From Aporhodopirellula rubra (GTDB taxonomy: Bacteria > Planctomycetota > Planctomycetia > Pirellulales > Pirellulaceae): DNA of 64,000 nucleotides. A program made the position numbers and the translations under genes. Where the stretch lies: the NCBI RefSeq assembly GCF_014192335.1, contig NZ_JACHXU010000014.1, positions 179,946 through 243,945 of the forward strand, given 5' to 3'. The notes under the pieces are model-generated. The model searched no databases. It had not been told where the DNA came from and worked only from the letters and a program-made list of their open reading frames with translations. Below are positions 35,190 through 44,350 of the stretch, in pieces. How positions within the stretch are numbered: position 1 is the first letter of the stretch; the number at the start of each line of letters is the position of its first letter.

Positions 35190-36662
35190 CTATTCGCGAA
35201 AAACGATTTTCACCATATCCGGCAGTTCGGTTCGCAGTGCCTCCGGCAGAACAATCCGAAGAGATCCGTCCCGATATTCAAAATCAATCGACTCTCCCGT
35301 TCGCAGCGACGTGACCGATGCGGGGCGTTGGACGTCTCGGATGAAGACAACGCCTTGATCGTTGGGCAGTGAATAAAAGATGTTTCCGCGTTTCGTTGTG
35401 AAATTCTGCGTCTTGTCCAGCGTGGGGAGTGGCGCATCGAGGTCGACATCCACAACCGCCTCGCGGGAATGCTTCATCCAGCCTGCCATTTCATCGCAAA
35501 CCTCGTAGTACCAGTCCATCATTTCGCCGTTACCGCGCGGCGGGATATTCACCAGCAGGTTGCCGCCCAACGACCGACAGCGGACTAATTCCGTCAGCAG
35601 CTTATTGGTGTCCCAATGGTTGGTCTCGCACTGCACCCCATAGTGCCAGTTCGGGGTAAAGCTGTTTTCCGATTTAATGCAAAGCTCCCACCACCATCCC
35701 GCTTCGTTGGTCACCTTCACGTTTTCGCTTTCTCCATGATGCATGCCTTCCGGCGTAGCGATCAGGCCCCGAGCCACAAAAATATTCGGCTGCAGTTTGG
35801 CGAGCTCTTGCGGCGTCATGATGCTGTTGCCGTCCCACCACATCATGTCGATCGGGCCATAATTGGTCATCAGTTCCCTTACCTGACCTTCCGACTGTTC
35901 CTTTTCAGCCGGACCGCTGCTGGCCATCAGAGGCGTCAGCTTGGCAGACGTGTCGACCTTTTCATGTTGGTAGTTCATCCGGAAGTTCTTGCTCGGCGGA
36001 TGCATGAACTCTCGGTTCTTGTAATCGAAATGCCAATTGGGACCGGAATAGTACAACCCGACGCGCAGTCCGTGTTTGCGTGATGCGCCGACGTAGTCTT
36101 TGATCAGGTCGCGGCCGTTCATATGGTCGCCGGTATCCCAGGTTCCATGCTCACTCGGCCAAAGGCAGTAGCCGTCGTGGTGGCGCGAAGTCAGCACCGC
36201 ATAGCCGAAGCCCGCTTCGGCCGCCGCGGCCATCCACTTGTCAGGATCATATTTCTCGGGATTCCAGGTCTCCGCCACGGCAAACATTTCCTCGGGAAGC
36301 ATCATCTTGCGTTTTGCGTTGGCCTTTGCCTGCGACCAAACCATCGCCCACGCGTCCCCGTTATTGGGCGCGACACTGGGAGGCCCCCAGTGCAGGAACA
36401 GTCCCAGTCCCGACTTGCGAAACCAATCCCATTCAGGATGCGAGGCCGCATCGATCTCTTTCCCGATCAGCTTACGGTGCAAATTCGTTCTGGCCCACGC
36501 CTGCACCTCTTTAGGCGTCTTGCCGGCCCAGGGACGCTCACTGGTCGATTGATGCCGCGTCTGTTCCAACGCAAACGGATCTTCCGCCAGTGACTTCTCC
36601 TGCGCATGGGCAGTGCACGCAACCGCCAGCAAGCCGATCAACGCCAAAGTGATCTGTTTCAT
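35190..36662 (-). CDS. Secreted GH29-type alpha-L-fucosidase, second type
   Basis: 490 aa from the ATG at 36662 (GAAAG 4-8 bases upstream), which opens a signal peptide MKQITLALIGLLAVACTAHA; the frame is open further upstream to 36791 but that part has no signal-like character. GH29 motifs: LGLFLHWGPPSV (86-97), LTSRHHDGYCLWPS (157-170), RVGLYYSGPNWHF (200-212), nucleophile D277 in MMWWDGNS. It is shorter than and clearly divergent from the GH29 protein at 33217. The cysteine at about 16 might act as a lipobox (LAVAC), which would anchor the enzyme. It lies 131 bases upstream of that gene on the same strand. Confidence 0.92.
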   Translation of the reverse strand: MKQITLALIGLLAVACTAHAQEKSLAEDPFALEQTRHQSTSERPWAGKTPKEVQAWARTNLHRKLIGKEIDAASHPEWDWFRKSGLGLFLHWGPPSVAPNNGDAWAMVWSQAKANAKRKMMLPEEMFAVAETWNPEKYDPDKWMAAAAEAGFGYAVLTSRHHDGYCLWPSEHGTWDTGDHMNGRDLIKDYVGASRKHGLRVGLYYSGPNWHFDYKNREFMHPPSKNFRMNYQHEKVDTSAKLTPLMASSGPAEKEQSEGQVRELMTNYGPIDMMWWDGNSIMTPQELAKLQPNIFVARGLIATPEGMHHGESENVKVTNEAGWWWELCIKSENSFTPNWHYGVQCETNHWDTNKLLTELVRCRSLGGNLLVNIPPRGNGEMMDWYYEVCDEMAGWMKHSREAVVDVDLDAPLPTLDKTQNFTTKRGNIFYSLPNDQGVVFIRDVQRPASVTSLRTGESIDFEYRDGSLRIVLPEALRTELPDMVKIVFRE

Positions 36663-36826
36663 TAACTTTCGAGAGTCCTCTTTGATCTCTTCGAAGGCGA
36701 CCGATAGCGAAATCATTGCTGGTGAGGGAGCGGGAATCGGCAAAGAAAGACCGATTGTTTTCAGTGGATTCATTTTCGTGTTATCGGCCACATTCTAAGA
36801 ACTGAAGCTGGTTGGATTTGACGACC

Positions 36827-38728
36827 TTACGGTGACACACTCAACGCATCTGCTGAGTACGGGTGATTCTTCATGTAGTCCAGTTGGCTCTCTATCACTG
36901 GGTAGCTCACCAAGAAATTGTTTTCATCGATAATGTTGAAAATGTAATGCGTGGTTCCCGTTGGAAGGGACGCGACGACCGTTCCTTCGAGAACCTTCGC
37001 CGGCGCGGAAAACCATTCCTCATTTCGATCGCCACCTAACGTGGTATACATCAACTGGGCCCGAACAACCCGTGCTCCGTTTTCTTTGAACTCTGCTTGG
37101 ACCACGTCGCCGACTCGTGTGTTTGATGTGACCGTCGGAACGTTCTCTTTGTTGGGTAAGTCGCCCATGAAAGACGGGTTGAAATAGGCGTAGCTGGCAT
37201 CCATTTCTGCCAGCATTTCGGTCAACTGGGCGTTGAGTTGTTGAGCCTTTTCCGGCATGGAGGATGCCAGGTTTTGAGATTCTTCAATATCGGCGCGCTG
37301 TGAAGTTCCATCACGAGTCTCGTAAAGCTGGTAGAGTTCCAACTCGCTATCGATTTTTGGATTGTTGATGGTGTCATAGTTTCTCACCAATTTGAAATCG
37401 CCGACCCTGAGTGTGCTGTACATTGCGACTCCGTGGGGAAAGTGCCACATCATCGCTTCGCGGACGCGTCCATCCTGGTGCTTGACGAGCGTGGGGTCTT
37501 GAGGAGACCGAGTGAGCAACGGCAACAAATCACAACCGTCGAAGTGATGGTTTTCTGGGGCCTCTGTTCCTGTCATCGACAAAATCGTCGGAAAGAAGTC
37601 CAAGCCGCTGGCCATCACATTGGTTTGCTTGTTGGCAGGAATCTTCGGCCCCGTGATGATCAACGGCACCCGAGTTCCCCCCTCTTCCAAACGGATCTTA
37701 CCTCCATCGAGCGGATAGTTATCCGTGATCACATCTCCTTTCAGTTGCTCCATGGCTCCATTGTCCGAGGAGAAGATGATATAGGTGTTCTCGCGAAGTT
37801 TGTGACCAGGCCAACGCGGGTCATCGGTCGCATCGAGGTAGTTCAGCAAGTCGCCGACGTATTTGTCAAACTCCTCCACCATCGCGCAGTAATAAGGGTT
37901 CTGCTGCCTAGGCAATGCGATCGGCCCCGGTCCTTTTGGGAAAGGCTGGCCAAGTTTCTCGCAGTACTTTCGCAGCAACGCTTTACTGCGGGTCTGGATC
38001 GGGGCGTGCACCAAACGCGCCGCACAAAAGAGAAAGAAAGGCTGCTCTCGATGTTCTTCCATGAAGACCACCGAATCATCGAAGATGCCGTTTTTGGGAT
38101 ATCCATTCGCGTCGATTTGCCAAGGATCATCGGCAGCGTCGGATGAAAATCCTTTCACGCGGTTGGGGATCATGTCTCGCGCCACCCCCGTGCTTTCACG
38201 CGACCAACCGAAGCCTACGTCTTTGGGAAGCGGTTTCGATTTCGGCGTGATGTTCACATGCCATTTTCCGCTGTGACCAGTCGCGTATCCGTTTTCCCGC
38301 AGGACTTCGGCGATCGTTTTTTCATCCATCGACAGGCGTGCGGTTTGCCAAGGCGGCATGACTCGCGAGCCCGTCAGATGACGAGGAGCAGGAGGCGTAC
38401 CACCACGGACATTGGTTTTCTGAGCGCGGGCTGGATGCGTTCCGCTCAAGATGGCGCAACGTGACGGGGCACAAACCGGAGCCGGAGAATATCCTTGCCA
38501 GAACATGACGCCTTCCTTCGCGAGGCCATCAAGATGGGGCGTCTCGTAAGGGGAAGGTTCGTCGATGTCATAACACTTCAAGTCTTGCCAGCCGAGATCA
38601 TCCGCCAGTACGAGCAAAACATTTGGCTGCTCAGGTCTGCCATTGCCGGCACAGGCAACACTCGCAGTAATCGCAACAACCGCGAACCAAACGCCACGAA
38701 TGATCGTTGTGTCGTTATCTCGTTTCAT
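36827..38728 (-). CDS. Secreted sulfatase with C-terminal beta domain
   Basis: 633 aa, signal peptide about 1-27. Type I sulfatase: NVLLVLADDLGWQDLKCYDIDEP-like metal strand (36-58), CAPSR at 86-90, TGHSGKWHVNITP, and FSSDNGAMEQLKGDVITDNYPLDGGKIRLEEGG motifs of the subfamily found also at 24058 and 39175. The last 130 residues (AEFKENGARVVRAQLMYTTLGG, GTTHYIFNIIDENNFLVSYP) form the same kind of extra domain as in those two. Identity among the three is visible but moderate. Next gene on the strand is the second GH29 enzyme, 164 bases downstream. Confidence 0.95.
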   Translation of the reverse strand: MKRDNDTTIIRGVWFAVVAITASVACAGNGRPEQPNVLLVLADDLGWQDLKCYDIDEPSPYETPHLDGLAKEGVMFWQGYSPAPVCAPSRCAILSGTHPARAQKTNVRGGTPPAPRHLTGSRVMPPWQTARLSMDEKTIAEVLRENGYATGHSGKWHVNITPKSKPLPKDVGFGWSRESTGVARDMIPNRVKGFSSDAADDPWQIDANGYPKNGIFDDSVVFMEEHREQPFFLFCAARLVHAPIQTRSKALLRKYCEKLGQPFPKGPGPIALPRQQNPYYCAMVEEFDKYVGDLLNYLDATDDPRWPGHKLRENTYIIFSSDNGAMEQLKGDVITDNYPLDGGKIRLEEGGTRVPLIITGPKIPANKQTNVMASGLDFFPTILSMTGTEAPENHHFDGCDLLPLLTRSPQDPTLVKHQDGRVREAMMWHFPHGVAMYSTLRVGDFKLVRNYDTINNPKIDSELELYQLYETRDGTSQRADIEESQNLASSMPEKAQQLNAQLTEMLAEMDASYAYFNPSFMGDLPNKENVPTVTSNTRVGDVVQAEFKENGARVVRAQLMYTTLGGDRNEEWFSAPAKVLEGTVVASLPTGTTHYIFNIIDENNFLVSYPVIESQLDYMKNHPYSADALSVSP

Positions 38729-39174
38729 GGTGGCGTTTTGTCCAATCGGTTAACGGTTGCTTTTCCGAAGACCTTCGCTGCAGCGTTCTGATCGAGCGCC
38801 GGCAGGCTGCGTCAAAGTGCCTCGGTTGCTCCGCCTCACCGGTGGCGCGAAGTTCCGAGAATTCGCCATTATCGGCTCACCGCGGCACGTCCGACGTTTT
38901 GCAAAGACGACCTATTGGCAGCGATGACTGCCTTAGACGCTGTCTACAGGCTCCAGGGTAAACGAAGCGTGGTTCAATGGAACGGACGCTTGCGTCAGGT
39001 CACTGATGATTTGCGACATGCCGCGGACTTTTTTGGGCAAACACCGTGCAGGTATTTGCGGAGAGTCTCCGACCTGGGAGCGTTCGGCCACATTCGGTGC
39101 GGGCTGTCGTCGCGACTCACGATGAGCAGGATGATTTCGTGAGCGGAGAACAGATCTGGCGAGAAACGAGGCTG
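38729..39174. other. Gene-free gap inside the sulfatase cluster
   Basis: 446 bases with no supported gene; short frames lack protein character. It separates two sulfatase genes of the same strand and could hold a promoter for the downstream nine-gene stretch. No palindrome or repeat was noticed. Confidence 0.4.
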
Positions 39175-41088
39175 CTATTTTGCGAGCAGTGGTTCGCTGC
39201 TGTGCAAGAAATGATTGGTGTCCACGAGTAGGAATCGGTAGGCAGAGATTCCTTCGGGGATCACAGCACTGATCGAGTGTCCATCCGAATCGATCGTCGC
39301 TGGTAACCTCATCCCGATCAGTTCAGCGACGTGGTTGGTTTGGACGGGCGGGCTCGCTTGTCCCCTTCTCTGCATTTTTCGCTCGAGCCGTTTCTTTTGT
39401 TTCTGCTCTTCCTTCGAAAGTGGTGCTTCGGCGGACGCACCCGCGTAGATCACGAACGCTTGCTCCACGGCCGGTCCGGATTCTTGCACGGCAAGCGTCG
39501 CCCGCCGGTTGGAAGCACTAAACGAGGAGCGTGTGATTTGAGCCGACGGTTTTGTCTTCCCCTGAAACGCCGGGTTCAGATAAGGGGGCTCGGCATCGTT
39601 GGCCGACAACTCCGCGTCGAGCGTCGCAGCCATTCGCTGAACGACTGATGCGAACTCGGGATTCTTGGCGAGATCGTTCTGCTCTTCCAAATCCAATCGC
39701 TGACCATCCCGATACAGACGGTACAGCTCATAGTCGGCCGTGTCGTAGCGTTGGTACATTTTGAAGTCGCCTTCGCGAATCGCGGACTTCATGGAAAGCG
39801 GCCCGTTGTGGGGGAAATGCCAGAAGAGATGTGTTCGTTCTTTGCCGGCGTGATCGCGGATCGCTTGACTCTTTCCAATCAAAACCGATGAGATGTCCAG
39901 ACCGCTCAACGCGTCAAAGTTTTCGGGCGAGATCGAAGACTGAGTCAGCGCCAGGATGGTCGGAAAGTAGTCGAGTTGATTGACGAGTCCTTGGAATCGG
40001 CTGTCGCTTGCGATACCGGGACCCGTCACCACCATGGGGACACGAATGCCGCCCTCTTCGGGATGCTTCTTGCCGTATTTCAGCGGTGCGTTGTCCGAGA
40101 TGATTTCTTTGCCGCGAATCTCCGCGCCACCATTGTCCGATGTGAAAAAAATGTAGGTGGTGTCGATCAGTTTCTTGCCAGGGCTGCGGGGATCATCGGT
40201 CTGTTGGAGAAACTCGACGAGTCGACCAAGACTCCAGTCGACCGTTGTCGTCATCGCCGCGAAATAGGGATTCTGCTGACCCTCGCGAGTCATGTCCCCG
40301 GGCTCTGGAGGAAATGGAAAACCGAACTTGTCACAGTAGTGTTCGAGCAGTTCGCCGTTGCGCGTCAGGACGGGCCAGTGAACCATCCAGTGGCATAGGT
40401 TTAGGAAGAACGGTTCTTGCTTGCTGTCGTCTATAAATTCGATCGCGGACTGTGTCACTTCGTCGAAGGGATAGGAAATCCCATCGGGGTTCTTGTTGCT
40501 CCGTGGTGGGTATTTTTGTTTGCTGAGGGGATACGTCCGGTCATCAGCCGTGGCGAAGTCTTTCGTGCGGTCGTTCATTCCACGGTGAATGCCTCGAGTT
40601 TGGTTTACAAAGTCGAACCCATAGCTCGCCGCCGTCAGTCCCACGTGCCACTTGCCAACGTGACCGGTGCGATAGCCGTTTTGCTTCATCGCATCGGCTA
40701 ACGTCATCAGATCGAGATCCAAATGCGATTGCAAATAGGGAGCGATCAGTCGTTCTGTCGCACGCGCGGTTGGGACTTTGCCAAGATCAACGTGCGTGAG
40801 TTTGATCTTCGCGGGATGCTGGCCCGTGATAATGCCGGCTCGCGAAGGAGAACAGGTCGGCGCAGGTGAATACGCTTGGGTGAACATCATTCCCGATTTT
40901 GCCAGCTTGATGAGGTTCGGCGTTTCATAGGGACAGGGGGCGTCAACGTCCTCGATCTGGACGTCCTGCCAACCAAGATCGTCGACATAGAAGATGATCA
41001 CGTTTGGCGGCGGGGCTGAACTCGCCGGGCGGATCGAAAAGAGTAACAGCAGAGGGCACAGCAGGATCGCGATGGGCACGTACTTCAT
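39175..41088 (-). CDS. Secreted sulfatase with C-terminal beta domain
   Basis: 637 aa, signal peptide about 1-24. Type I sulfatase: NVIIFYVDDLGWQDVQIEDVD-like metal strand (29-48), CSPSR at 79-83, TGHVGKWHVGLT, FTSDNGGAEIRGKEIISDN. It is the full-length paralogue of the protein at 24058-25914, sharing PYETPN, AGI(M/I)TGQHP and the C-terminal extra domain (RRATLAVQESGPAVEQAFVIY, GISAYRFLLVDTNHF). An inserted Lys/Arg-rich helix (KEEQKQKKRLERKMQRR) in that domain is absent from the paralogue. First gene of the minus-strand cluster; the accessory island begins right behind its start. Confidence 0.95.
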   Translation of the reverse strand: MKYVPIAILLCPLLLLFSIRPASSAPPPNVIIFYVDDLGWQDVQIEDVDAPCPYETPNLIKLAKSGMMFTQAYSPAPTCSPSRAGIITGQHPAKIKLTHVDLGKVPTARATERLIAPYLQSHLDLDLMTLADAMKQNGYRTGHVGKWHVGLTAASYGFDFVNQTRGIHRGMNDRTKDFATADDRTYPLSKQKYPPRSNKNPDGISYPFDEVTQSAIEFIDDSKQEPFFLNLCHWMVHWPVLTRNGELLEHYCDKFGFPFPPEPGDMTREGQQNPYFAAMTTTVDWSLGRLVEFLQQTDDPRSPGKKLIDTTYIFFTSDNGGAEIRGKEIISDNAPLKYGKKHPEEGGIRVPMVVTGPGIASDSRFQGLVNQLDYFPTILALTQSSISPENFDALSGLDISSVLIGKSQAIRDHAGKERTHLFWHFPHNGPLSMKSAIREGDFKMYQRYDTADYELYRLYRDGQRLDLEEQNDLAKNPEFASVVQRMAATLDAELSANDAEPPYLNPAFQGKTKPSAQITRSSFSASNRRATLAVQESGPAVEQAFVIYAGASAEAPLSKEEQKQKKRLERKMQRRGQASPPVQTNHVAELIGMRLPATIDSDGHSISAVIPEGISAYRFLLVDTNHFLHSSEPLLAK

Positions 41089-41127
41089 AACGGTTTCGAC
41101 ACATTACAAACGAGTTTCGGGCACTGC

Positions 41128-41202
41128 GCCTGAGGTAGGCACGGCGTCTGAGGTAGAGGTGGTTCAGGGGGAGGGGGGCGTGAGGCGGAGGTGGCTCAGG
41201 CG
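41128..41202. repeat. G-rich degenerate tandem repeat
   Basis: Two or three imperfect copies of a GCGTCTGAGGTAGAGGTGG-like unit with GGGGGAGGGGGG between them, just upstream of the sulfatase start at 41088. The plus strand is purine-rich with several G runs. No coding meaning is seen. It could affect promoter activity of the cluster or simply be slippage-prone sequence. Confidence 0.5.
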
Positions 41203-41287
41203 GTCGTCTCACCATAATAGGCGGGCGGCTTCTCTCTCGCATTGTACATCGATTGCCGGGGAGGTTGTCGCATTGGAACTGCCCACT

Positions 41288-41345
41288 GGAGCGTATGAAA
41301 CGCTCCATACTTGGATTTGTGCTTCATGGCGAAGCCTGCTTCGCC
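41288..41345. repeat. Two adjacent hairpins, second REP-like
   Basis: GGAGCGT/ACGCTCC (41288-41294 and 41300-41306, five-base loop) followed by the palindrome GGCGAAGC-CT-GCTTCGCC (41328-41345). The second resembles interspersed GGCGAAGC palindromes of planctomycetes. They lie between the sulfatase promoter and the decayed toxin gene and may end leftward transcription, though no T-run follows. Confidence 0.45.
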
Positions 41346-41497
41346 GTCAATTGACAATCCAGCAGGGAGAAAGGAAACCGCCCCAAGTTAGCAAAGACTT
41401 GCTCTGGGCATCGCGGACCACGTTCATTGCCAGCGGGAGATGTCAGCACCAAGAGCACGATGCGACAGTAGAAAAAACGCCACTGGAAGGCAGCGAT

Positions 41498-41572
41498 TTA
41501 CTCGCCAGGGTTGTCAATCGAGTTCAAGACATCATCGTGTGTCTGTGGCAGGACAATGACCTCGAAATTCAT
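41498..41572 (-). pseudogene. RelE/ParE-like toxin gene remnant
   Basis: An ATG at 41572 opens MNFEVIVLPQTHDDVLNSID and stops at 41498 after 24 codons. The pattern 'xxxVIVLPxAxxDV' is the usual first strand and helix of RelE/ParE toxins. The ATG overlaps the TGA of the antitoxin-like frame by four bases (ATGA), the typical toxin-antitoxin layout. The expected remaining 70-80 residues are not recognisable, so the toxin is truncated or decayed. Confidence 0.5.
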
Positions 41573-41775
41573 TGGCCGTACTTGGCAACCAATGCACCGT
41601 CGATCTTTTGGAACGCCTCATCGATCGGCATTCCCTCACCCGCTTCCATTTGGCGGACACCGTTCTGAATTGCCTGCAAATCTTCGCTTTGCCGAAGTGC
41701 TTCCATCGCCATACGATGAGTCTCCCCATCAACAACGAAATAGACGTGTTGACCCGTTGGGTCTGGTGCATTCCA
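41569..41775 (-). pseudogene. Phd-like antitoxin gene remnant (C-terminal part)
   Basis: A 68-codon open stretch ending at 41569 encodes QHVYFVVDGETHRMAMEALR followed by QSEDLQAIQNGV, MEAGEGMPIDEAFQKI and a final AKYGQ. This acidic helical region resembles the C-terminal half of planctomycete prevent-host-death-type antitoxins. A TAG directly precedes the open stretch and the first ATG lies 21 codons in, so the DNA-binding N-terminus is missing. Overlap with the toxin-like frame supports a former TA pair. A 23-base tandem repeat at 41764-41808 marks the break. Confidence 0.5.
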
Positions 41776-41808
41776 GCACTACTTTTTGGTGCACTCCAGC
41801 ACTACTTT
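41764..41808. repeat. 23-base tandem duplication
   Basis: TGGTGCATTCCAGCACTACT at 41764 recurs at 41787 with one substitution (C at 41794 for T at 41771), period 23 bases. It lies at the broken upstream end of the antitoxin-like frame. A 23-base period is not a multiple of three. Confidence 0.8.
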
Positions 41809-42002
41809 CTGGGAAGTCCGGTGCTCACGATCTAAGGTCGGATCCGGGGAGCACTGCATCATTTCAATCGTCGAAGACAGAGTATGTAGAAGAAAGGAGA
41901 TTTTTACGGCGTCGGCCGCCGGAGAGAGTTTGGTGATCGCATCGACTTGGTCAACCAGTATGCAATCTTCTTTATTTGTCCGTGAGTTCTCTGCAGTTCG
42001 CA

Positions 42003-42407
42003 CTAATTTAATCCCAAAGACCTTCCTACAACGTCGGACGCTATTCGTGCCCACACGCTGAATGCAGCTGCTTTCAACGAGGAATCCGAAATAACGTTTT
42101 TAACTTGCTTCCAGACAGAATAATTTACCACACTGTCAATGAAATCATGCCCTGCCCATGTGAGCTCAAGTTCGTAGTAGTCGTAACGGTTGCCAGCCGT
42201 ACCAGTCTCTATACCACTCACCAGCCCCGCCTGGACCATCAAAACGATGTGTTTGTATACGAGCATTCGATGGTCCGGAAGATCGTACTCATCACCACAC
42301 ACTGACTCTCCGCAAATCTGATTGGCGACGTGTGCACTTGATGGACCAGAATTAATGGTGCGAAGCACCAGCATAATGCTTCGTATCATATCCATGTCAC
42401 GTACCAT
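42003..42407 (-). CDS. DUF2513 family protein
   Basis: 134 aa, starting MVRDMDMIRSIMLVLR. DUF2513 proteins, common on phages and mobile DNA, begin with a KRDMDLIRxIL motif, have a HIxLLxxAGL helix (here YKHIVLMVQAGLVSG) and end with a TWxGHEFLD...WxxxK block (here TWAGHDFIDSVVNYSVWKQVK). All three are visible. It is a small, probably DNA-binding winged-helix-like protein of unknown function. The codon and base use is more A/T-rich than that of the sulfatase genes, suggesting acquired DNA. Confidence 0.78.
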   Translation of the reverse strand: MVRDMDMIRSIMLVLRTINSGPSSAHVANQICGESVCGDEYDLPDHRMLVYKHIVLMVQAGLVSGIETGTAGNRYDYYELELTWAGHDFIDSVVNYSVWKQVKNVISDSSLKAAAFSVWARIASDVVGRSLGLN

Positions 42408-42632
42408 TTTCTACTCGTTTTGAGTTCGGCAATATGATTAAAGGTCCGTCAGCATGCTGCAGGACACAGCGATAGCACGTAAGTCGGGAACCGTTCCGGT
42501 CGTTGAAACCAGGGCTGGATGATCACGCATTTATTTTTACACATCACTTCCGTCGACTGCGTCAGAAGGCACATGTTAAGACTTTGGGAATTATGGCCAA
42601 TTTCCACCTATATATGCAGCCCAATGCATACT

Positions 42633-43868
42633 TTAGAGCTCGTCCTCGTAAGGAACGAACTTTTTCGACTTTTCCGCAATCTCTTTCGCTAGCGATCTAA
42701 TTCGTCTGGACTGCGACGGTTTCAGGTCACCCAAACGGATGAGCGGCAATCGTCCGTCAAACGAGGGCGACTTCGGGTTAACTGTGCCGATTGGCTTGAT
42801 GGTGAAGTCAAACTTGTCTCTGACTTGCTCAGCTTGAAAAAGGCAAACGTCACCATCATGGGCTGATGACTGCATCCAGTGATGGCAGCATATACAGACT
42901 CGTCCCTTTTCACGCGGTGACATTCTTGCACCACAGATGACTCCAATGAAATTGTTGATGTCTACCGAAAGAACACGATCGTCTGGGGCAAGGGAAAAAA
43001 AACTTGGGAAGAAGGCTCGTACTTCATTTTCGTATCGCCAATCGGTGGATTTGACGAGTCCCACTAGACTTCCTTCTTTTTCACTTGCTTCGCTCATAAG
43101 CAATTCGGGACCGTCATAGTGCTCCTCTCGCTCACTGAAGCGAAACTGAGGTACAAGCTCACGGAGCGCGTTTGCCGTTGGCGGCTTGGCACGATACTGA
43201 ACGGCCTTGAGCGGAATTGCAAGTTCATCGTATATGCCGATCTCATAAACATGACCGCTAAACAAATCGTCAGTCCTCTTCTTGAACCCATGCAGATTCT
43301 TCACGCATGATTTGAGAGGAACTCTTCCGTCTTTCGTCGAGTACACGAGAACAAACCCTTTTTCAGCTGCCGCGTAGTGTCCCCACATCGTTGGGTTGGT
43401 TGCTTCCAAGGAAAATGATGAGAGATACCTGCTTTCACTAAGAAACTTTGGCAATTCGTTCCGAACGAAATTCGCGACGGCGTTTGCAAAGAATTCGAAA
43501 GTCGATTCCTCCATCACACTGCAGAGCGGATCGCGAGAAGTTTCTATGAACATCTGCTCAAGCTCTTCCAGTCCCACATTTCGGTTCTTGGCCTTTCGTT
43601 TTAGACCACTTCCTATCTCTTCTGCTGTTTCGAGGATTTCGCCAACAAGCTCTGGCTTGCCACCCGATAGTCTTTCGTTCCCCAAAATAGTTTTGTCCAG
43701 AATCCAGGAAGCAAGCCGCTGCCAATGCTCCAGATTTCCGTGCAAAATCCAGCGGGGACGACATTCGTTAGCATCATTTAGTTCCGAGGGAGACGCAAAA
43801 AAGATCTCGCCCCGGCGCAGCATTCCAAATTCTAGATTTCCGGCTTTCTGAAATTTGTAAAACAGCAT
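42633..43868 (-). CDS. DUF2971 domain protein
   Basis: 411 aa, no signal peptide. The start MLFYKFQKAGNLEFGMLRRG then EIFFASPSELNDANECRP, the middle LSSFSLEATNPTMWGHYAAAEKGFVLVY and the later KSTDWRYENEVRAFFP are the defining blocks of DUF2971. This family is widespread on accessory elements and often found near restriction or other defence genes; its biochemical role is not established. It stands 225 bases upstream of the DUF2513 gene on the same strand. A/T content is visibly above that of the flanking housekeeping genes. Confidence 0.88.
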   Translation of the reverse strand: MLFYKFQKAGNLEFGMLRRGEIFFASPSELNDANECRPRWILHGNLEHWQRLASWILDKTILGNERLSGGKPELVGEILETAEEIGSGLKRKAKNRNVGLEELEQMFIETSRDPLCSVMEESTFEFFANAVANFVRNELPKFLSESRYLSSFSLEATNPTMWGHYAAAEKGFVLVYSTKDGRVPLKSCVKNLHGFKKRTDDLFSGHVYEIGIYDELAIPLKAVQYRAKPPTANALRELVPQFRFSEREEHYDGPELLMSEASEKEGSLVGLVKSTDWRYENEVRAFFPSFFSLAPDDRVLSVDINNFIGVICGARMSPREKGRVCICCHHWMQSSAHDGDVCLFQAEQVRDKFDFTIKPIGTVNPKSPSFDGRLPLIRLGDLKPSQSRRIRSLAKEIAEKSKKFVPYEDEL

Positions 43869-44014
43869 TGGTCATTCTTCGCGATAGGTGATTCAAGTCG
43901 GCTAAATGGTATACACAACGGAACCAACCGTGTTCGTCATGGGCATCAATCGAGGAAATACTCGATGATTTGACGTCCTCTATACACCTCCGTTACGTCA
44001 AATGAGCCGTTGCA

Positions 44015-44323
44015 ATGACCGACGCAAGTTCTGGCACTTCCAGACTGAAGGAAATTGTACAAACCGAGATCAGTTTCGAGACTACCGACTTGACGTTGGT
44101 GTCGCAAATCGTCGCGAGAATCAGTCGCTTCGGCAGTTCGCTCCGGCGGCCGACAACGGAACGTCTCCCGGTCGATGAAACCGGAGCATTCGAAAAGGTA
44201 AGGAAGAAATTTCGCCGTCAGCCGCCGAAGCACTTCGAGGCCGACCTCGCATCTATCGCAACCACGTCACAACGACCACTTTACCTTTTTCTTCGTGGTG
44301 AATCGGCAACTGTAAAGTTTTGA
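44015..44323 (+). CDS. Small hypothetical protein
   Basis: 102 aa, the only plus-strand candidate in the island. Composition is protein-like (ETTDLTLVSQIVARISRFGS, then a basic FEKVRKKFRRQPPKHFEAD stretch) but there is no clear ribosome site, and an overlapping minus-strand frame of 95 codons exists. I recognise no family. It could be a genuine small gene, a fragment of a larger one or a chance frame. Confidence 0.35.
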   Translation: MTDASSGTSRLKEIVQTEISFETTDLTLVSQIVARISRFGSSLRRPTTERLPVDETGAFEKVRKKFRRQPPKHFEADLASIATTSQRPLYLFLRGESATVKF

Positions 44324-44350
44324 AAAAACGGCTAATAAAGAAGGTAGAGC

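Noticed and set aside
40943..41308. 121-codon minus-strand frame across the sulfatase start and the G-rich repeat
   Set aside because: Its first half is an alternate frame of the repeat and its second half a shadow of the sulfatase signal-peptide region.
41532..41771. 79-codon minus-strand frame over the antitoxin remnant
   Set aside because: It is in a different frame from the antitoxin-like sequence and is Arg/Lys/Ser-rich without family resemblance.
43946..44233. 95-codon minus-strand frame opposite the 44015 candidate
   Set aside because: Less protein-like than the plus-strand frame and no motif; neither is certain.
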